From positions 1 through 58,398 of the forward strand of contig NZ_QJTJ01000021.1 in the NCBI RefSeq assembly GCF_003217295.1: 58,398 nt of DNA, written 5' to 3'. The stretch is from Ureibacillus chungkukjangi. GTDB lineage: Bacteria > Bacillota > Bacilli > Bacillales_A > Planococcaceae. This document shows positions 26,214 through 35,739 of this stretch, in pieces; the stretch's first letter is position 1; the number at the start of each line of letters is the position of its first letter. Both the position numbers and the translations under genes were made by a program. The notes beneath the pieces were generated by a model, which was not told the DNA's origin, made no database searches, and saw only the letters and a program-made list of their open reading frames with translations.

Positions 26214-27710
26214 CTAATTCGTAGCTGTTAATAATTCTTTTGCTTTTAGTATATGTGGATCGTCGTTATTGATTTTCTCACGGATTGCATCCATTAATGC
26301 ATACGTCGTTTCACCAACAAGTACTCCACTTTGTTCTAATTGGTGAGCTTCTTGGAAGGATTCTACTGCAGCTTTAGTTGCTTCATCGAAGGTTTCATCA
26401 ATTGTACCAGCTTCATAGCCTAATGCGTTTAGGATTTGTTCAGCAGAACGAACTGATGGAGAAACATTCCCAATTTTAAATTCAGTCTCTGGGTTAATAT
26501 AAGTAGCAGTTGCGTATTCTGGATACTCAACCTTTTCATCTGGCTCTATACCCTTTTCATTAATCCAATTACCATTTGGAGTTAACCATTTACCTGTTGT
26601 ATATTTTAGGTTTGCACCATCTTGTAAATAGCTAACTGTTTGAACTGTCCCTTTACCAAAGGAATTTAAACCAACAAGCTTAGCACCGGCTGATTCACTT
26701 AAAGCACCAGCTAAAATTTCAGATGCAGATGCACTACCATTATCGATTAAAACCACTATTGGTTGACTGTATTTCTTGCCACCTTCAGCTAACATTACTT
26801 CCGCATCGCCTTCTCGCCCTTGCACTTGTACAATTGGCTTTCCTTCATCAAGGAAAAGATTTGCGATATCAATTGCAGATGTTAGGAAGCCACCTGGATT
26901 TTGACGTACATCTAAAATAATACTTTTCATGCCATCTGCATTAAATTCCTCCATGAATTTAACTAATTCATCGAAAGTCTGTTCACTGAAGGAAGTGATT
27001 TGAATATGGGCGATCTTGTCTTCTCCCATTTCACCGTAAACTGTTTCAATTGGAATATCGTCACGAATGATTGTCATTTCGATTAATTCTTCTGATTGGC
27101 CACGTTGGATTGTTAGCTTAACTGGTGTACCTTTTTCACCACGAATTAATAATACCGCCTCAGAGGCACTCATACCTTGTATGCTTTGCCCATCGACTGT
27201 CAAGATTATATCTTCTGGTATCACCCCTGCTTTTTCGGCTGGTGAGTTTTTTATAGGCGACACAACGACAATGTTTCCATTACGTTCTTGAATTTCTGCC
27301 CCAATCCCCTGGAAGCTTGATGAAAGATCACTATTAAATTGTTCAGCTTGTACTACATCCATATAATCTGAATATGGGTCTTCTAAGGCATCAAACATCC
27401 CATTAATAGCACCTGTTATTACAGCCTCTTCATCAATTTCAACATAGTATTTATTTTTCAGCTCATCAAAGGCATCATATAACTCCGAAAATTCCTCTCG
27501 CTCTACAGGAACGGAAACCTCGACTACCTTCTTTTCACCAAAAGTCAGTGCAAAAATTGTTAAGCCCGCTGTCAATAAAATTGTTAAGAACATCAGCATG
27601 ATGAAACTAAACGGTTTAATACGAATAAATTTTTTTGCAGGCTTCACCTGTTCTTCCTGTTGTCCATCATGTTCGGTTTTCTCAAATCCTTGTTGGTTTT
27701 GATCATCCAT
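26214..27710 (-). CDS. ctpB: S41 carboxy-terminal processing protease (CtpB/CtpA type)
   Basis: The 498-residue protein has one N-terminal membrane anchor (about 33-55) and an extracytoplasmic body. The PDZ domain covers about 112-200 (SSFQGIGAEIQERNGNIVVVSPIKNSPAEKAGV). The S41 protease core follows, with Ser in GSASASEILAGAL (about 329) and Lys in FGKGTVQT (about 354). A C-terminal peptidoglycan-binding domain is at about 415-475. In B. subtilis CtpB cleaves SpoIVFA to activate sigma-K during sporulation; CtpA is a paralogue. Which one this is cannot be fixed. Confidence 0.93.
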   Translation of the reverse strand: MDDQNQQGFEKTEHDGQQEEQVKPAKKFIRIKPFSFIMLMFLTILLTAGLTIFALTFGEKKVVEVSVPVEREEFSELYDAFDELKNKYYVEIDEEAVITGAINGMFDALEDPYSDYMDVVQAEQFNSDLSSSFQGIGAEIQERNGNIVVVSPIKNSPAEKAGVIPEDIILTVDGQSIQGMSASEAVLLIRGEKGTPVKLTIQRGQSEELIEMTIIRDDIPIETVYGEMGEDKIAHIQITSFSEQTFDELVKFMEEFNADGMKSIILDVRQNPGGFLTSAIDIANLFLDEGKPIVQVQGREGDAEVMLAEGGKKYSQPIVVLIDNGSASASEILAGALSESAGAKLVGLNSFGKGTVQTVSYLQDGANLKYTTGKWLTPNGNWINEKGIEPDEKVEYPEYATATYINPETEFKIGNVSPSVRSAEQILNALGYEAGTIDETFDEATKAAVESFQEAHQLEQSGVLVGETTYALMDAIREKINNDDPHILKAKELLTATN

Positions 27711-27828
27711 CTAATTCACCACTCTCATTTTTACACTCACGTAAAAGAATCTGCTTTACATCCTTTTTGGATTTTTTCTCTAGTATAACGAAAGATAACT
27801 TAGCTTGCATAAACTTTCCTGTTATTTA

Positions 27829-27866
27829 CGAAAAGAAAGGCTGTCAATTATTAGACAGCCTTACGA
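27829..27866 (-). terminator. Terminator of deoD
   Basis: AAGGCTGTC (27837-27845) pairs perfectly with GACAGCCTT (27854-27862). A T-rich tail follows on the minus strand, 30 bases after the deoD stop. Confidence 0.88.
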
Positions 27867-27895
27867 AAAAAAATATGCAAAGCATTTGCTATACA

Positions 27896-28600
27896 TTACT
27901 CTTGAATTGCAGCTTCTAACGCAACGACGATCATATCATTGAATGTTGTTTGACGTTCCTCAGAAGAAGTAGCTTCACCTGTAATAATGTGGTCAGAAAC
28001 CGTTAAAACAGATAATGCTTGACGTCCAAATTTAGCAGCTAGTGTATATAGTGCTGCCGATTCCATCTCAACAGCTAAAACACCGTAGCGAGCTAATTTT
28101 TCGTTTTGATTTTCTTCTGAATAGAACATATCAGCTGTAAAGATATTACCTACTTTAATGTTTAACCCAGCAGCAACACCAGCGTTATATGCTTTTAGCA
28201 ATAAATCAAAATCTGCTGTTGGTGCGAAATCGATACCATTAAAGATAATCTCATTCATTTTAGAATCAGTTGAAGCAGATTGTGCAATGATTACGTCACG
28301 CACTTTTACGTCTTTTTGGATTGCTCCACAAGTACCTACACGAATTAGCTTTTGTACTCCGTATTCTTGCATTAACTCTGTTGCGTAAATTGAAATTGAT
28401 GGTACACCCATTCCTGAACCTTGAACAGAAACACGTTTTCCTTTATATGTACCAGTATATCCAAACATATTACGAACTTCATTATAACATGTTACATCTT
28501 CTAAGAACGTTTCAGCTATATATTTTGCACGTAATGGATCTCCAGGTAATAAAATAGTTTCTGCGATGTCACCTTGTTTAGCGTTAATATGGATACTCAT
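27896..28600 (-). CDS. deoD: Purine-nucleoside phosphorylase, DeoD type
   Basis: The 234-residue cytoplasmic hexameric enzyme splits purine nucleosides with phosphate in nucleoside salvage. [17 protein letters not shown] near the N-terminus, [16 protein letters not shown] (phosphate-binding, about 62-77) and [12 protein letters not shown] (about 177-188) are DeoD hallmarks. AGAGGG eight bases upstream supports ATG 28600 over an in-frame TTG six bases earlier. A good promoter precedes it. It is monocistronic; no other deo gene is nearby. Confidence 0.96.
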   Translation of the reverse strand: MSIHINAKQGDIAETILLPGDPLRAKYIAETFLEDVTCYNEVRNMFGYTGTYKGKRVSVQGSGMGVPSISIYATELMQEYGVQKLIRVGTCGAIQKDVKVRDVIIAQSASTDSKMNEIIFNGIDFAPTADFDLLLKAYNAGVAAGLNIKVGNIFTADMFYSEENQNEKLARYGVLAVEMESAALYTLAAKFGRQALSVLTVSDHIITGEATSSEERQTTFNDMIVVALEAAIQE

Positions 28601-28635
28601 TAGCAATCCCTCTTTCCAAAATTATCTCATCTTAA

Positions 28636-28664
28636 AATATACTTGCTTTTGCAGCATTGTGCAA
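28636..28664 (-). promoter_or_regulatory. Promoter of deoD
   Basis: On the minus strand TTGCAC (28659-28664) and TATATT (28636-28641) are 17 bases apart. TTGCA and TGCAA repeats around the -35 form a small imperfect palindrome that could bind a regulator. Confidence 0.7.
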
Positions 28665-28721
28665 TGATTTACCTTATAATATACATTTTGCACTACTAAA
28701 AATCAAAGAAATAAAAGCACT

Positions 28722-28940
28722 TTAATATTTTATCTCATAAAGTTCCCAAAGTTCATCGAAAGTTTGCGTTGACATGTTATCATCAGCAATCATCTCGATA
28801 TACCTTGATACTTCCTCAAAAGAGGTGCTGCTTTTAGGAAAACTATGATCTAAAAATGCAGTTTCGGCAAATCTAGTTTTAGGATCGTTTGCATTTCCTC
28901 CTCTAAAAGAAAGGATATATAAATAAAAACTCTGTTTCAT
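28722..28940 (-). CDS. yozE: YozE-family SAM-like protein
   Basis: The 72-residue protein is a small four-helix SAM-like fold. The conserved [19 protein letters not shown] (about 31-49) and [10 protein letters not shown] near the end match B. subtilis YozE, also called UPF0346. The function is unknown. It is cytoplasmic, without signal or membrane segment, and complete. It is transcribed alone, divergent from the germinant receptor operon. Confidence 0.88.
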   Translation of the reverse strand: MKQSFYLYILSFRGGNANDPKTRFAETAFLDHSFPKSSTSFEEVSRYIEMIADDNMSTQTFDELWELYEIKY

Positions 28941-29079
28941 TTCGGAGCCCCTTTGCTTCTCGATAAACTAATCTATCTATAGTTACTTTGTACTCATATA
29001 AAAACATTTTATTTTCTATTCTTATATTTTTAATTGTACTTGTCAAAGCTATCTAAAAAAAGTGTTAGAAGGAAAAACG

Positions 29080-30195
29080 ATGCATAAAATCGGGAAAATT
29101 GGAATTTTACATGTCATTTTTTTAGTAATGACCTTTATCGGATTAAAAAATCACGTAACAATCTTACCACCTATTTTAGACCATGTAAAAAGAGATGGGT
29201 GGATGTCTGTTATTCTAGCAGCTGTCATTATGTTTCCGTGGTTATTTTTAGTGCTCTTTATCCATAATAAAACAGAGCAAAAACCATTAAAAGAATGGCT
29301 ATATCAAAAAATAGGTAAAATACCTAGCTCAATTCTCTTATACAGTGTTGTAGTATTTATTTTTATACTTGCAGCTTTTACTATGTGTGAAACATTACTG
29401 TGGGTTAATGCGACTTTTTTACCCAATACACCCAAATTAGCTCTCTTAGCGATTTACATTATTCTTTGTTTTTTATTAATTTCAACCAATATGCTGACAA
29501 TCGTAATTGTTAATACATTTGTATTATTCTTCGTTGTGGTCTTTGGCTTCTATGTAGCAATTGCTAATATTCAAGTCAAGGATTATAGCCTTATACAACC
29601 GTTCTTGGAGCATGGTGTTAACCCTGTAATACTAGGTGTTGTATACCCAGCCTCAGGATTTATAGAATTACTATTGCTCTTATTTATGCAACACCATTTT
29701 AAAAGTAAACTTCGATGGTACCATCTTGCAATTATGCTATTCATATTGACTGGTCTAACACTTGGCCCACTTTTAGGGGCAATAGTAGAATTTGGACCTG
29801 AAGAGGCAGCGAGACAAAGATACCCAGCTTATGAAGAATGGGGACTTGTAACAATCGGTCGTTTTATAGAGCATATGGATTTTCTATCGATTTATCAATG
29901 GCTAACGGGTACATTTATCCGAGTTAGTTTACTGTTATTTATAGCTTGCGATATTTTAAATTTGACAGGTCAAAGAAAAAAGATATGGAAGTTTATGTTT
30001 TTCCCCTTTTTCTTTTTCTGCTTAATAGTAATAGGATTGGATGATACTCTTTTTTTACATTTAAATGGAAATGAAATGCTGATTACTACCTTTGTTTGCT
30101 TTTTAGGTATTTCAATTCTATTAAGTACAATCGCTCTAATCTCAAGTAGAAAAAAAACTAAAATGGCAAAACATCCAGAGAATAATCAAAATTAA
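29080..30195 (+). CDS. Germinant receptor B subunit (GerB-type spore permease)
   Basis: From ATG 29080 the product has 371 residues with about ten membrane helices, the APC-type fold of GerAB/GerBB. KIGILHVIFLVMTFIGLKNHVTI starts the first helix. Family strings in the middle include FGPEEAARQRYPAYEEW. The B subunit carries the germinant pocket in the spore inner membrane. GAAGGAAAAACG upstream supports this start, 18 bases inside the longest frame. It opens a B-A-C operon. The specific germinant is unknown. Confidence 0.93.
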   Translation: MHKIGKIGILHVIFLVMTFIGLKNHVTILPPILDHVKRDGWMSVILAAVIMFPWLFLVLFIHNKTEQKPLKEWLYQKIGKIPSSILLYSVVVFIFILAAFTMCETLLWVNATFLPNTPKLALLAIYIILCFLLISTNMLTIVIVNTFVLFFVVVFGFYVAIANIQVKDYSLIQPFLEHGVNPVILGVVYPASGFIELLLLLFMQHHFKSKLRWYHLAIMLFILTGLTLGPLLGAIVEFGPEEAARQRYPAYEEWGLVTIGRFIEHMDFLSIYQWLTGTFIRVSLLLFIACDILNLTGQRKKIWKFMFFPFFFFCLIVIGLDDTLFLHLNGNEMLITTFVCFLGISILLSTIALISSRKKTKMAKHPENNQN

Positions 30196-30212
30196 GAAAG
30201 TAGTGAATTTGG

Positions 30213-31673
30213 ATGGATGTAAATGGACAGAAAGAAATAAATATCACTACATTAAGGAAGCTCTTTAACAAATCGGCCGATGTTATTTTCAATGAATTCA
30301 CCTTTAACCAATCCCCTGTATTCTTTATTAAATGTGATTCAATGGTAGACGAAAAATTGCTTTACACAGTCGTCTTACCCAATATAGAGAGCTTATTTAA
30401 GGATAACAATTCCTGTCTAGTAAATGACCAAATGATTGAGCAATTGCCCATTCCCCAAATACAAAAGATAACAAATGAAAATGACATAATTTCTAAAGTA
30501 TATAGTGGCAATATTTTAATTTACTTTAAGGATACAAAATTGCTCTATGCTTGTAATATATCTAGAAAGCCTAATCGAACACCTGAAGAAACTAATATGG
30601 AAGTACTGGTGAAGGGTCCCCGTGACAACTTTATTGAAGATTTATCTACCAATATTGCATTAATTCGAAAACGCTTACCTACTAATTCTCTTTGTGTCGA
30701 GAAATTTAACATAGGTAAACGGTCAAAAACTGAAGTAGCAATAATGTATATGGATGATATTGCGAATAGAGATATTTTGACAGAGTTAAAAAAACAATTT
30801 AATAAGATAGATACTGACATAATTGTTAGTGCACAAGCTTTAATGGAGTTTATTAATAAAAAAAACTGGGTTATGCCATCAACCAATTCAACCGGAAGGC
30901 CAGATTTTGCTATTCAATCATTAATCAGGGGCAGGTTTATAATTATCGTCGACGGTACACCTTATGCTGTTATTACACCTATCAATTTTTTCTCTTTACT
31001 TAAAACATCTGAGGATAACGAAAACCCGATTATTTTCAGCTCTTTCGAAAGGATTTTACGTTTGCTCGGTGTTTTTTTAGGTATCGCCCTACCTGCATTT
31101 TGGCTGGCACTGACTCTATTTCACCAAGATCAGCTACCCTTACAATTACTTGCAACAGTTGTAATTTCAAACAGGGGCTTACCTTTTCCCGCTGTTTTAG
31201 AAATGTTAATTTTATTAGTAATTTTCGAATTATTCCGTGAGGCTGGATTAAGGATGCCTTCAAAAATTGGTACAACAATAGGAGTAGTAGGTGGTTTAAT
31301 TATTGGTGATGCCGCAATTCGTGCAGGTATTACTAGTCCTGCAATGGTAGTTGTTATTGCGCTATCAACTATAGCTTCCTATTCGATTGTGAACCAATCA
31401 CTAGTAACAATGGTCGTTATTCTTAGAATCACCTTTATTTTCGTGACATCCATATTTGGCTTATTTGGATTTTTTGTTTGTATTTTTTTACTTTTAATAT
31501 ATCTCGCTAATATTCGTATTTTCGGAACTCCGTATTTGGATATTACAGCTGACTTAAGCTGGGAAAACATTAAAAAAGCAATTATCAGACAATCAAAACC
31601 AAAATATTCAGAACGACCAAATATGCTCGATCCCAAAGATGACACAAGAAACCAAAATGAGGGTACAAAATGA
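30213..31673 (+). CDS. Germinant receptor A subunit (GerA family)
   Basis: The 486-residue protein has a soluble N-terminal half (about 1-275) and a C-terminal membrane half with about five helices. ERILRLLGVFLGIALPAFWLAL and ELFREAGLRMPSKIGTTIG then VGGLIIGDAAIRAGITSPAMV are highly typical of GerAA/GerBA/GerKA. KGPRDNFIEDLSTNIALIRKRL lies near 130-151 of the soluble domain. It forms an oligomeric receptor with the B and C subunits. It begins 17 bases after the B gene and overlaps the C gene start by four bases (ATGA). Confidence 0.95.
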   Translation: MDVNGQKEINITTLRKLFNKSADVIFNEFTFNQSPVFFIKCDSMVDEKLLYTVVLPNIESLFKDNNSCLVNDQMIEQLPIPQIQKITNENDIISKVYSGNILIYFKDTKLLYACNISRKPNRTPEETNMEVLVKGPRDNFIEDLSTNIALIRKRLPTNSLCVEKFNIGKRSKTEVAIMYMDDIANRDILTELKKQFNKIDTDIIVSAQALMEFINKKNWVMPSTNSTGRPDFAIQSLIRGRFIIIVDGTPYAVITPINFFSLLKTSEDNENPIIFSSFERILRLLGVFLGIALPAFWLALTLFHQDQLPLQLLATVVISNRGLPFPAVLEMLILLVIFELFREAGLRMPSKIGTTIGVVGGLIIGDAAIRAGITSPAMVVVIALSTIASYSIVNQSLVTMVVILRITFIFVTSIFGLFGFFVCIFLLLIYLANIRIFGTPYLDITADLSWENIKKAIIRQSKPKYSERPNMLDPKDDTRNQNEGTK

Positions 31674-32818
31674 AAAAAACAATCAAGTTATTATACTTAT
31701 TCCCCCTCGCCTTTCTTTTAACAGGTTGTTGGGATTTAAATGAAAATGAAAGAATGTATTATGCCTTAGGAGCAGCCATCGATTATAAAGAGGGATATTA
31801 TGAGGTATATGTTCAAATTATCAGCTTCTCAAATGTAGCTAAATCGGAACAAGTAAATCAAGATGTCATTCAATCCGAAGTGAATTCTTTCAAAGGTGTA
31901 ACCCTCAGTGAGGCTTTTTCAAATTTGTATAAAGCAATTGATGAAGAATTATATTGGGGGCATTTTTCATTTTTAATATTAAGTGAAAATGCTTTAAAGG
32001 ATAATAGGTTGAATTCCGTAATCAATGATATTACGAGATTTATCGATACGAGATACAATACGTGGGTTTATTCAACCGATGAGCCTTTATCAGAGTTCCT
32101 TACGACTGTACCTTTATTAAGACGCTCAATTACGCTGACTAGATTGGCTGACCCTCTCAATTCATATAAACAACAATCCTTCATCGAACCAGTTACTGTT
32201 CGAACACTAATCATCTCGTTGAATGAGCCCCCAAAAACAATTAATATACCCTACGTTCGACTCAAAGATGATTGGAAAAACCAAAAGGATCCAAGTAAGA
32301 GCATTGAGACAGCTGGAATAGGAATCCTAACACCCACAGATTTTAAAGGGTTCGTAAAAGGTTCTGATGCCGAAGGTTTAAAATGGTTAAGCAACAAAAC
32401 GATTTCAGCGAGAGTTACATCAACTTTAGAGAATAAAAACCACTTCTCCACAACAGTAAAAAACATAAAAGTGAAAATTGAACCAATTGTAAATGGTAAT
32501 GATGTGCAATTTGATATTAACCTTTCTTTAACGGCTGGATTAGATAATTTCACAGGAAACTTAACACCAGAAGAAATAGAGAAGGCCATTGTTAAACAAA
32601 TTAAAAAAGAAATAAAAGATAGTTTTAAGGTAGGGCTAGAAAAAGATGTTGATATATACCGACTAACAGAAACTTTATATCGAAAGCATGTAAAATTATA
32701 TAAAAAGCTTGAGAAAGAAGAGAACTTAACGTTAAAAGAGGATTCAATTAGAAACATTAATATTAAAGTTCAAGAAATTGATACAGGTAGAAAATCCTTT
32801 GAGGATACTATTAACTAA
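31670..32818 (+). CDS. Germinant receptor C subunit (Ger(x)C lipoprotein)
   Basis: The 382-residue protein has a lipoprotein signal ending in LLTGCWD (Cys about 20). The conserved GCWDLNENERMYYALGAAID follows, typical of GerAC-type proteins. Three soluble domains lie outside the spore inner membrane; they are needed for receptor stability. The C-terminal YRKHVKLYKKLEK helix is family-like. It closes the operon and is followed by a strong terminator. Diacylglycerylation at the Cys is expected. Confidence 0.93.
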   Translation: MKKTIKLLYLFPLAFLLTGCWDLNENERMYYALGAAIDYKEGYYEVYVQIISFSNVAKSEQVNQDVIQSEVNSFKGVTLSEAFSNLYKAIDEELYWGHFSFLILSENALKDNRLNSVINDITRFIDTRYNTWVYSTDEPLSEFLTTVPLLRRSITLTRLADPLNSYKQQSFIEPVTVRTLIISLNEPPKTINIPYVRLKDDWKNQKDPSKSIETAGIGILTPTDFKGFVKGSDAEGLKWLSNKTISARVTSTLENKNHFSTTVKNIKVKIEPIVNGNDVQFDINLSLTAGLDNFTGNLTPEEIEKAIVKQIKKEIKDSFKVGLEKDVDIYRLTETLYRKHVKLYKKLEKEENLTLKEDSIRNINIKVQEIDTGRKSFEDTIN

Positions 32819-32847
32819 TCGATATTAGAAAAGTTGCAAAAAGGGAC

Positions 32848-32880
32848 AACAAAAAAGGTGGAGTTTCTCCACCTTTTCCA
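32848..32880. terminator. Bidirectional terminator between ger operon and msrB
   Basis: AAAAGGTGGAG (32853-32863) pairs perfectly with CTCCACCTTTT (32867-32877) around a three-base loop. T tracts lie on both sides. Confidence 0.92.
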
Positions 32881-32884
32881 GTAT

Positions 32885-33313
32885 TTATTTAAATAATTGT
32901 AAATACTCTCCATAGCCTTCTTCTTCCAACTTATCCTTTGGAACAAAGCGAAGTGCAGCAGAGTTAATACAATAACGTAACCCTCCTAGTTCACTCGGGC
33001 CATCTGGGAAAACGTGCCCTAGATGTGAATCAGCAGCTTTACTTCGGACCTCCACTCTTCTCATACCATGTGAAGTATCAAAATGCTCTGTTACCTCTTC
33101 TGTTTCTACTGGTTTAGCAAAGCTTGGCCAGCCACATCCAGCATCAAATTTATCTTTTGAACTAAATAATGGCTTTCCTGATACGATATCCACATAGATG
33201 CCTTCTTCAAAATGCTGATCATATTCGTTTTGGTACGGTGGCTCTGTCCCTTGTTTTTGTGTTACGTAGTATTGCATTTCAGTTAATTGTTTTAATCTTT
33301 CTTCTTTATTCAT
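32885..33313 (-). CDS. msrB: Peptide-methionine (R)-S-oxide reductase
   Basis: From ATG 33313 the enzyme has 142 residues, normal for MsrB. It repairs methionine R-sulfoxide using thioredoxin. GCGWPSF (about 59-65) and [10 protein letters not shown] are core motifs. The active-site Cys is in [11 protein letters not shown] (about 116). The zinc-binding Cys pairs of other MsrBs are absent, a known sub-type. GGGGGC about seven bases upstream selects this ATG inside msrA; the longest frame extends 114 bases further but overlaps msrA too much. It overlaps msrA by eight bases. Confidence 0.95.
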   Translation of the reverse strand: MNKEERLKQLTEMQYYVTQKQGTEPPYQNEYDQHFEEGIYVDIVSGKPLFSSKDKFDAGCGWPSFAKPVETEEVTEHFDTSHGMRRVEVRSKAADSHLGHVFPDGPSELGGLRYCINSAALRFVPKDKLEEEGYGEYLQLFK

Positions 33314-33839
33314 GTTCATGCCCCCAATGTTTTTGAATAAATGCAGCACGTCCTGATCCAATTTGATAACGCTCATAATGCATCGGATTTTTTCTATAGT
33401 ATTGCTGATGGTAATCCTCAGCAGCATAAAAAGGCTTAGCAGGAAGGATTTTTACGGAAATCGGTTTTTTAAATTTACCTGATTGTTCTAGACGTGCCTT
33501 CGATTCTTCTGCTATTCTTTTTTGTTCGTCATTATGGTAAAAGATAGCAGTCGTGTATGACTCGCCTCGGTCATAAAATTGACCGCCTGCATCAGTAGGG
33601 TCAATTAGAGTCCAATATAATTCAACCAATTTCTCATAAGAGTAAACCTTCGAATCGAAAGTAATTTGTACAGCCTCTAAATGACCGGTTGTTTCAGAGC
33701 ACACCTGCCGATATGTAGGATTTTCAATATGACCGCCTGTGTAGCCTGAAAGTACTTCTTCAATGCCGGGTTGTTGGTCAAAGGGCTTCACCATACACCA
33801 AAAACAACCGCCAGCAAATGTCGCGATTTCTTTACTCAT
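33306..33839 (-). CDS. msrA: Peptide-methionine (S)-S-oxide reductase
   Basis: The 177-residue enzyme repairs methionine S-sulfoxide. The catalytic GGCFWC is near 10-15, [13 protein letters not shown] near 30-42 and AVQITFD near 56-62. It lies in a ypmR-ypmS-msrA-msrB run like the ypm-msr region of B. subtilis, though there msrB precedes msrA. The two Msr genes overlap and should be co-translated, consistent with joint oxidative repair. It begins 11 bases after ypmS stops. Confidence 0.96.
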   Translation of the reverse strand: MSKEIATFAGGCFWCMVKPFDQQPGIEEVLSGYTGGHIENPTYRQVCSETTGHLEAVQITFDSKVYSYEKLVELYWTLIDPTDAGGQFYDRGESYTTAIFYHNDEQKRIAEESKARLEQSGKFKKPISVKILPAKPFYAAEDYHQQYYRKNPMHYERYQIGSGRAAFIQKHWGHEHE

Positions 33840-33850
33840 TCCTTATCCCC

Positions 33851-34429
33851 CTATTCGTTTGGTACAATTACCTCTAAAAGAACACGATTATTTTCTAAAT
33901 CAACTTCCTTTGCTCTTACACGAGCACCATTCATCACCTTAATATCTGTTAGATCTACATAAACCTCTTCTTCATTTGGTCGAACAATTATCCAATCAGG
34001 AAATGCTACAGCATCATTCATAAGCTTTAAAACTGTTGATGGCTGTATATTTACTTTTCCTACATTAACGGAATCCTGCTTTAATTGTATATTCCCCTCT
34101 TCGGTAACTACTGGGTTAAATTTCATTGAAAACGGAACCGTTACACCAAATGCAGTTAGTTCGCTATTTAGGTTAATGGACTTATCAACTACAATATCGA
34201 TTGGCAGTGGACTATTGGCTAACTCTTTTTGTAAATAATTCATTGCCATTTTTTCGATATCATCAGCTGTTGCTTCGACAAGTAATACACTGTCAGTAGG
34301 ACTTACCGTAACACCTTTACTATTGATTTGAACATCTTCTGAAGGAGAAGTCGCCAAATAAAAAATGATGGTAATGAAAAGAATGATGGCACCTGTTAAA
34401 ATAAAAAAGGCGACTTTCCACTTATTCAT
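33851..34429 (-). CDS. ypmS: YpmS-family membrane-anchored protein (DUF2140)
   Basis: The 192-residue protein has one N-terminal membrane helix (WKVAFFILTGAIILFITIIF) and an extracytoplasmic beta-rich body with LVEATADDIEKMAMNYLQKEL. DUF2140/YpmS proteins have no established function. AAGGAG about ten bases upstream supports ATG 34429 rather than the GTG four codons earlier. The gene order with ypmR and msr genes is the same neighbourhood as in B. subtilis, although the small ypmT is missing. Confidence 0.85.
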   Translation of the reverse strand: MNKWKVAFFILTGAIILFITIIFYLATSPSEDVQINSKGVTVSPTDSVLLVEATADDIEKMAMNYLQKELANSPLPIDIVVDKSINLNSELTAFGVTVPFSMKFNPVVTEEGNIQLKQDSVNVGKVNIQPSTVLKLMNDAVAFPDWIIVRPNEEEVYVDLTDIKVMNGARVRAKEVDLENNRVLLEVIVPNE

Positions 34430-34531
34430 ACTTACGTTCACTCCTTAAATCTTTCACCTTAAAAACTATGTACCCCACATATGACATCATCAATCTATCA
34501 CAGGATAAGGGCTAACCTTACTTTCTCCATT

Positions 34532-35572
34532 TTAATTGGTAAAGATTAACCCGTTCGATGAATCTTCTATGTGACAGGCTTTCATCATGGAGAGAATTCG
34601 TTCTGTCATTATTGTATACCCATATCCATTTGGATGGAAGAAATCTGAATGATAAACTAAATTTGCGTTTTCATCGAACAAATCCTGGATGTCCACAAAG
34701 CATGAATTTTTATACTTACTAGATGTTCCTTCGATTGTATCATTCCATTCCGTGATAATCGATTCGAATTCAGTGATTTCATCTGTTATTACTGAGAAAG
34801 GATTATACAGTCCGATCACTATAATTGGAACCTCAGGGTTTACCGTTCGAATATTAGTCAAAATTTCGTTATAGCGATTTGTAAATTGAACTAATTCTTT
34901 ATCAAAGTCTGCTCTTTTAAGCTCAAACAAATCTTTTTTAACTACTTTCATAATATCATTTCCACCAATAGTTAGTGTAATGAGTTCAGCATTTTTTAGT
35001 TCGTAATCATAATGGCCTTTTTTAATAAGGTTCAGTAATTGATCACTTCTACGGCCTCGTTTTCCTCTATTGTCTAAGATTACCTCAGCTACATCAGTAG
35101 ATTGCACAAGCTTCTCCACTAATCTTTTAGTATACCCATTTTTTTGCTCTTCATCCCCAACACCTCGAGTTAATGAATCTCCAAGCGCCAAATAATATAA
35201 TCTAGTTGAATCTTCTTTTATTTCTTCAGGTGGGACTAATTTTAATTCATTTAATAATTGCTCTTCAATCGATTCTTGGAATGCTGTCGTTAAGGTCAGT
35301 TCTTCAACGGATTCGTCTAAGCCTTCAACTGGATGCTTTTCTGCTTCTGCTTCCGTTTGTGCTTCTGTTTCTGTTTCATCCTCAACTTGTTGAGGTTGAT
35401 CAGTTTCTGTTGCACCATTTGCATCTAAGGCGACTATTGTATTCGATAGATTTTTTTGTGAAGATTCGTTAGTTACTTGTTTATCACCAGCCACTTTCAA
35501 ATAACCTAGAAGTAAGACAACACAGCATACGAAGAGAATAGTTATTCGTTTCAGAATGATTACCCCTTTCAT
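34532..35572 (-). CDS. ypmR: SGNH/GDSL-type lipase-like protein (YpmR)
   Basis: This protein of up to 346 residues has an N-terminal membrane anchor (ITILFVCCVVLLLGYL) and an acidic Glu/Thr/Gln-rich linker. The SGNH hydrolase domain follows: block I ALGDSLTRGVGDE, block III GGNDIMK, block V DFFHPNGYG. The catalytic Ser, Gly, Asn and His are all present, so a secreted, anchored esterase is likely. ATG 35572 has only a weak ribosome binding site. A CTG at 35554 lies eight bases after AAAGGGG and may be the real start. Substrate unknown. Confidence 0.87.
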   Translation of the reverse strand: MKGVIILKRITILFVCCVVLLLGYLKVAGDKQVTNESSQKNLSNTIVALDANGATETDQPQQVEDETETEAQTEAEAEKHPVEGLDESVEELTLTTAFQESIEEQLLNELKLVPPEEIKEDSTRLYYLALGDSLTRGVGDEEQKNGYTKRLVEKLVQSTDVAEVILDNRGKRGRRSDQLLNLIKKGHYDYELKNAELITLTIGGNDIMKVVKKDLFELKRADFDKELVQFTNRYNEILTNIRTVNPEVPIIVIGLYNPFSVITDEITEFESIITEWNDTIEGTSSKYKNSCFVDIQDLFDENANLVYHSDFFHPNGYGYTIMTERILSMMKACHIEDSSNGLIFTN

Positions 35573-35679
35573 ATTTGTTTTCTTTTTAAATTTCAAATCG
35601 GAATTTGTTGTAAATTGTTTAGTTATATTTAGTTTAATTTGAGCAATTATTTCGTTTTGTATGTGAAATCTATTCTGAA

Positions 35680-35730
35680 AATAAAAAAGCTATCATTCTA
35701 CTCATAATAGTATATGAGCGTATGATAGCA
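35680..35730 (-). terminator. Terminator of degV
   Basis: GCTATCAT (35689-35696) pairs with ATGATAGC (35722-35729), with an inner CTCATA/TATGAG stem. TTTTTT follows on the minus strand. Confidence 0.85.
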
Positions 35731-35739
35731 GATTTCTTA

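Noticed and set aside
27635-27919. 94-residue plus-strand frame opposite the protease gene start
   Set aside because: It is antisense to the protease N-terminus and to the deoD terminator, with no ribosome binding site or family signature.
28941-29079. Sigma-G promoter for the germinant receptor operon
   Set aside because: Only a poor match to the -10 CATATTA-type element was seen; forespore control is expected for the family but not demonstrated here.
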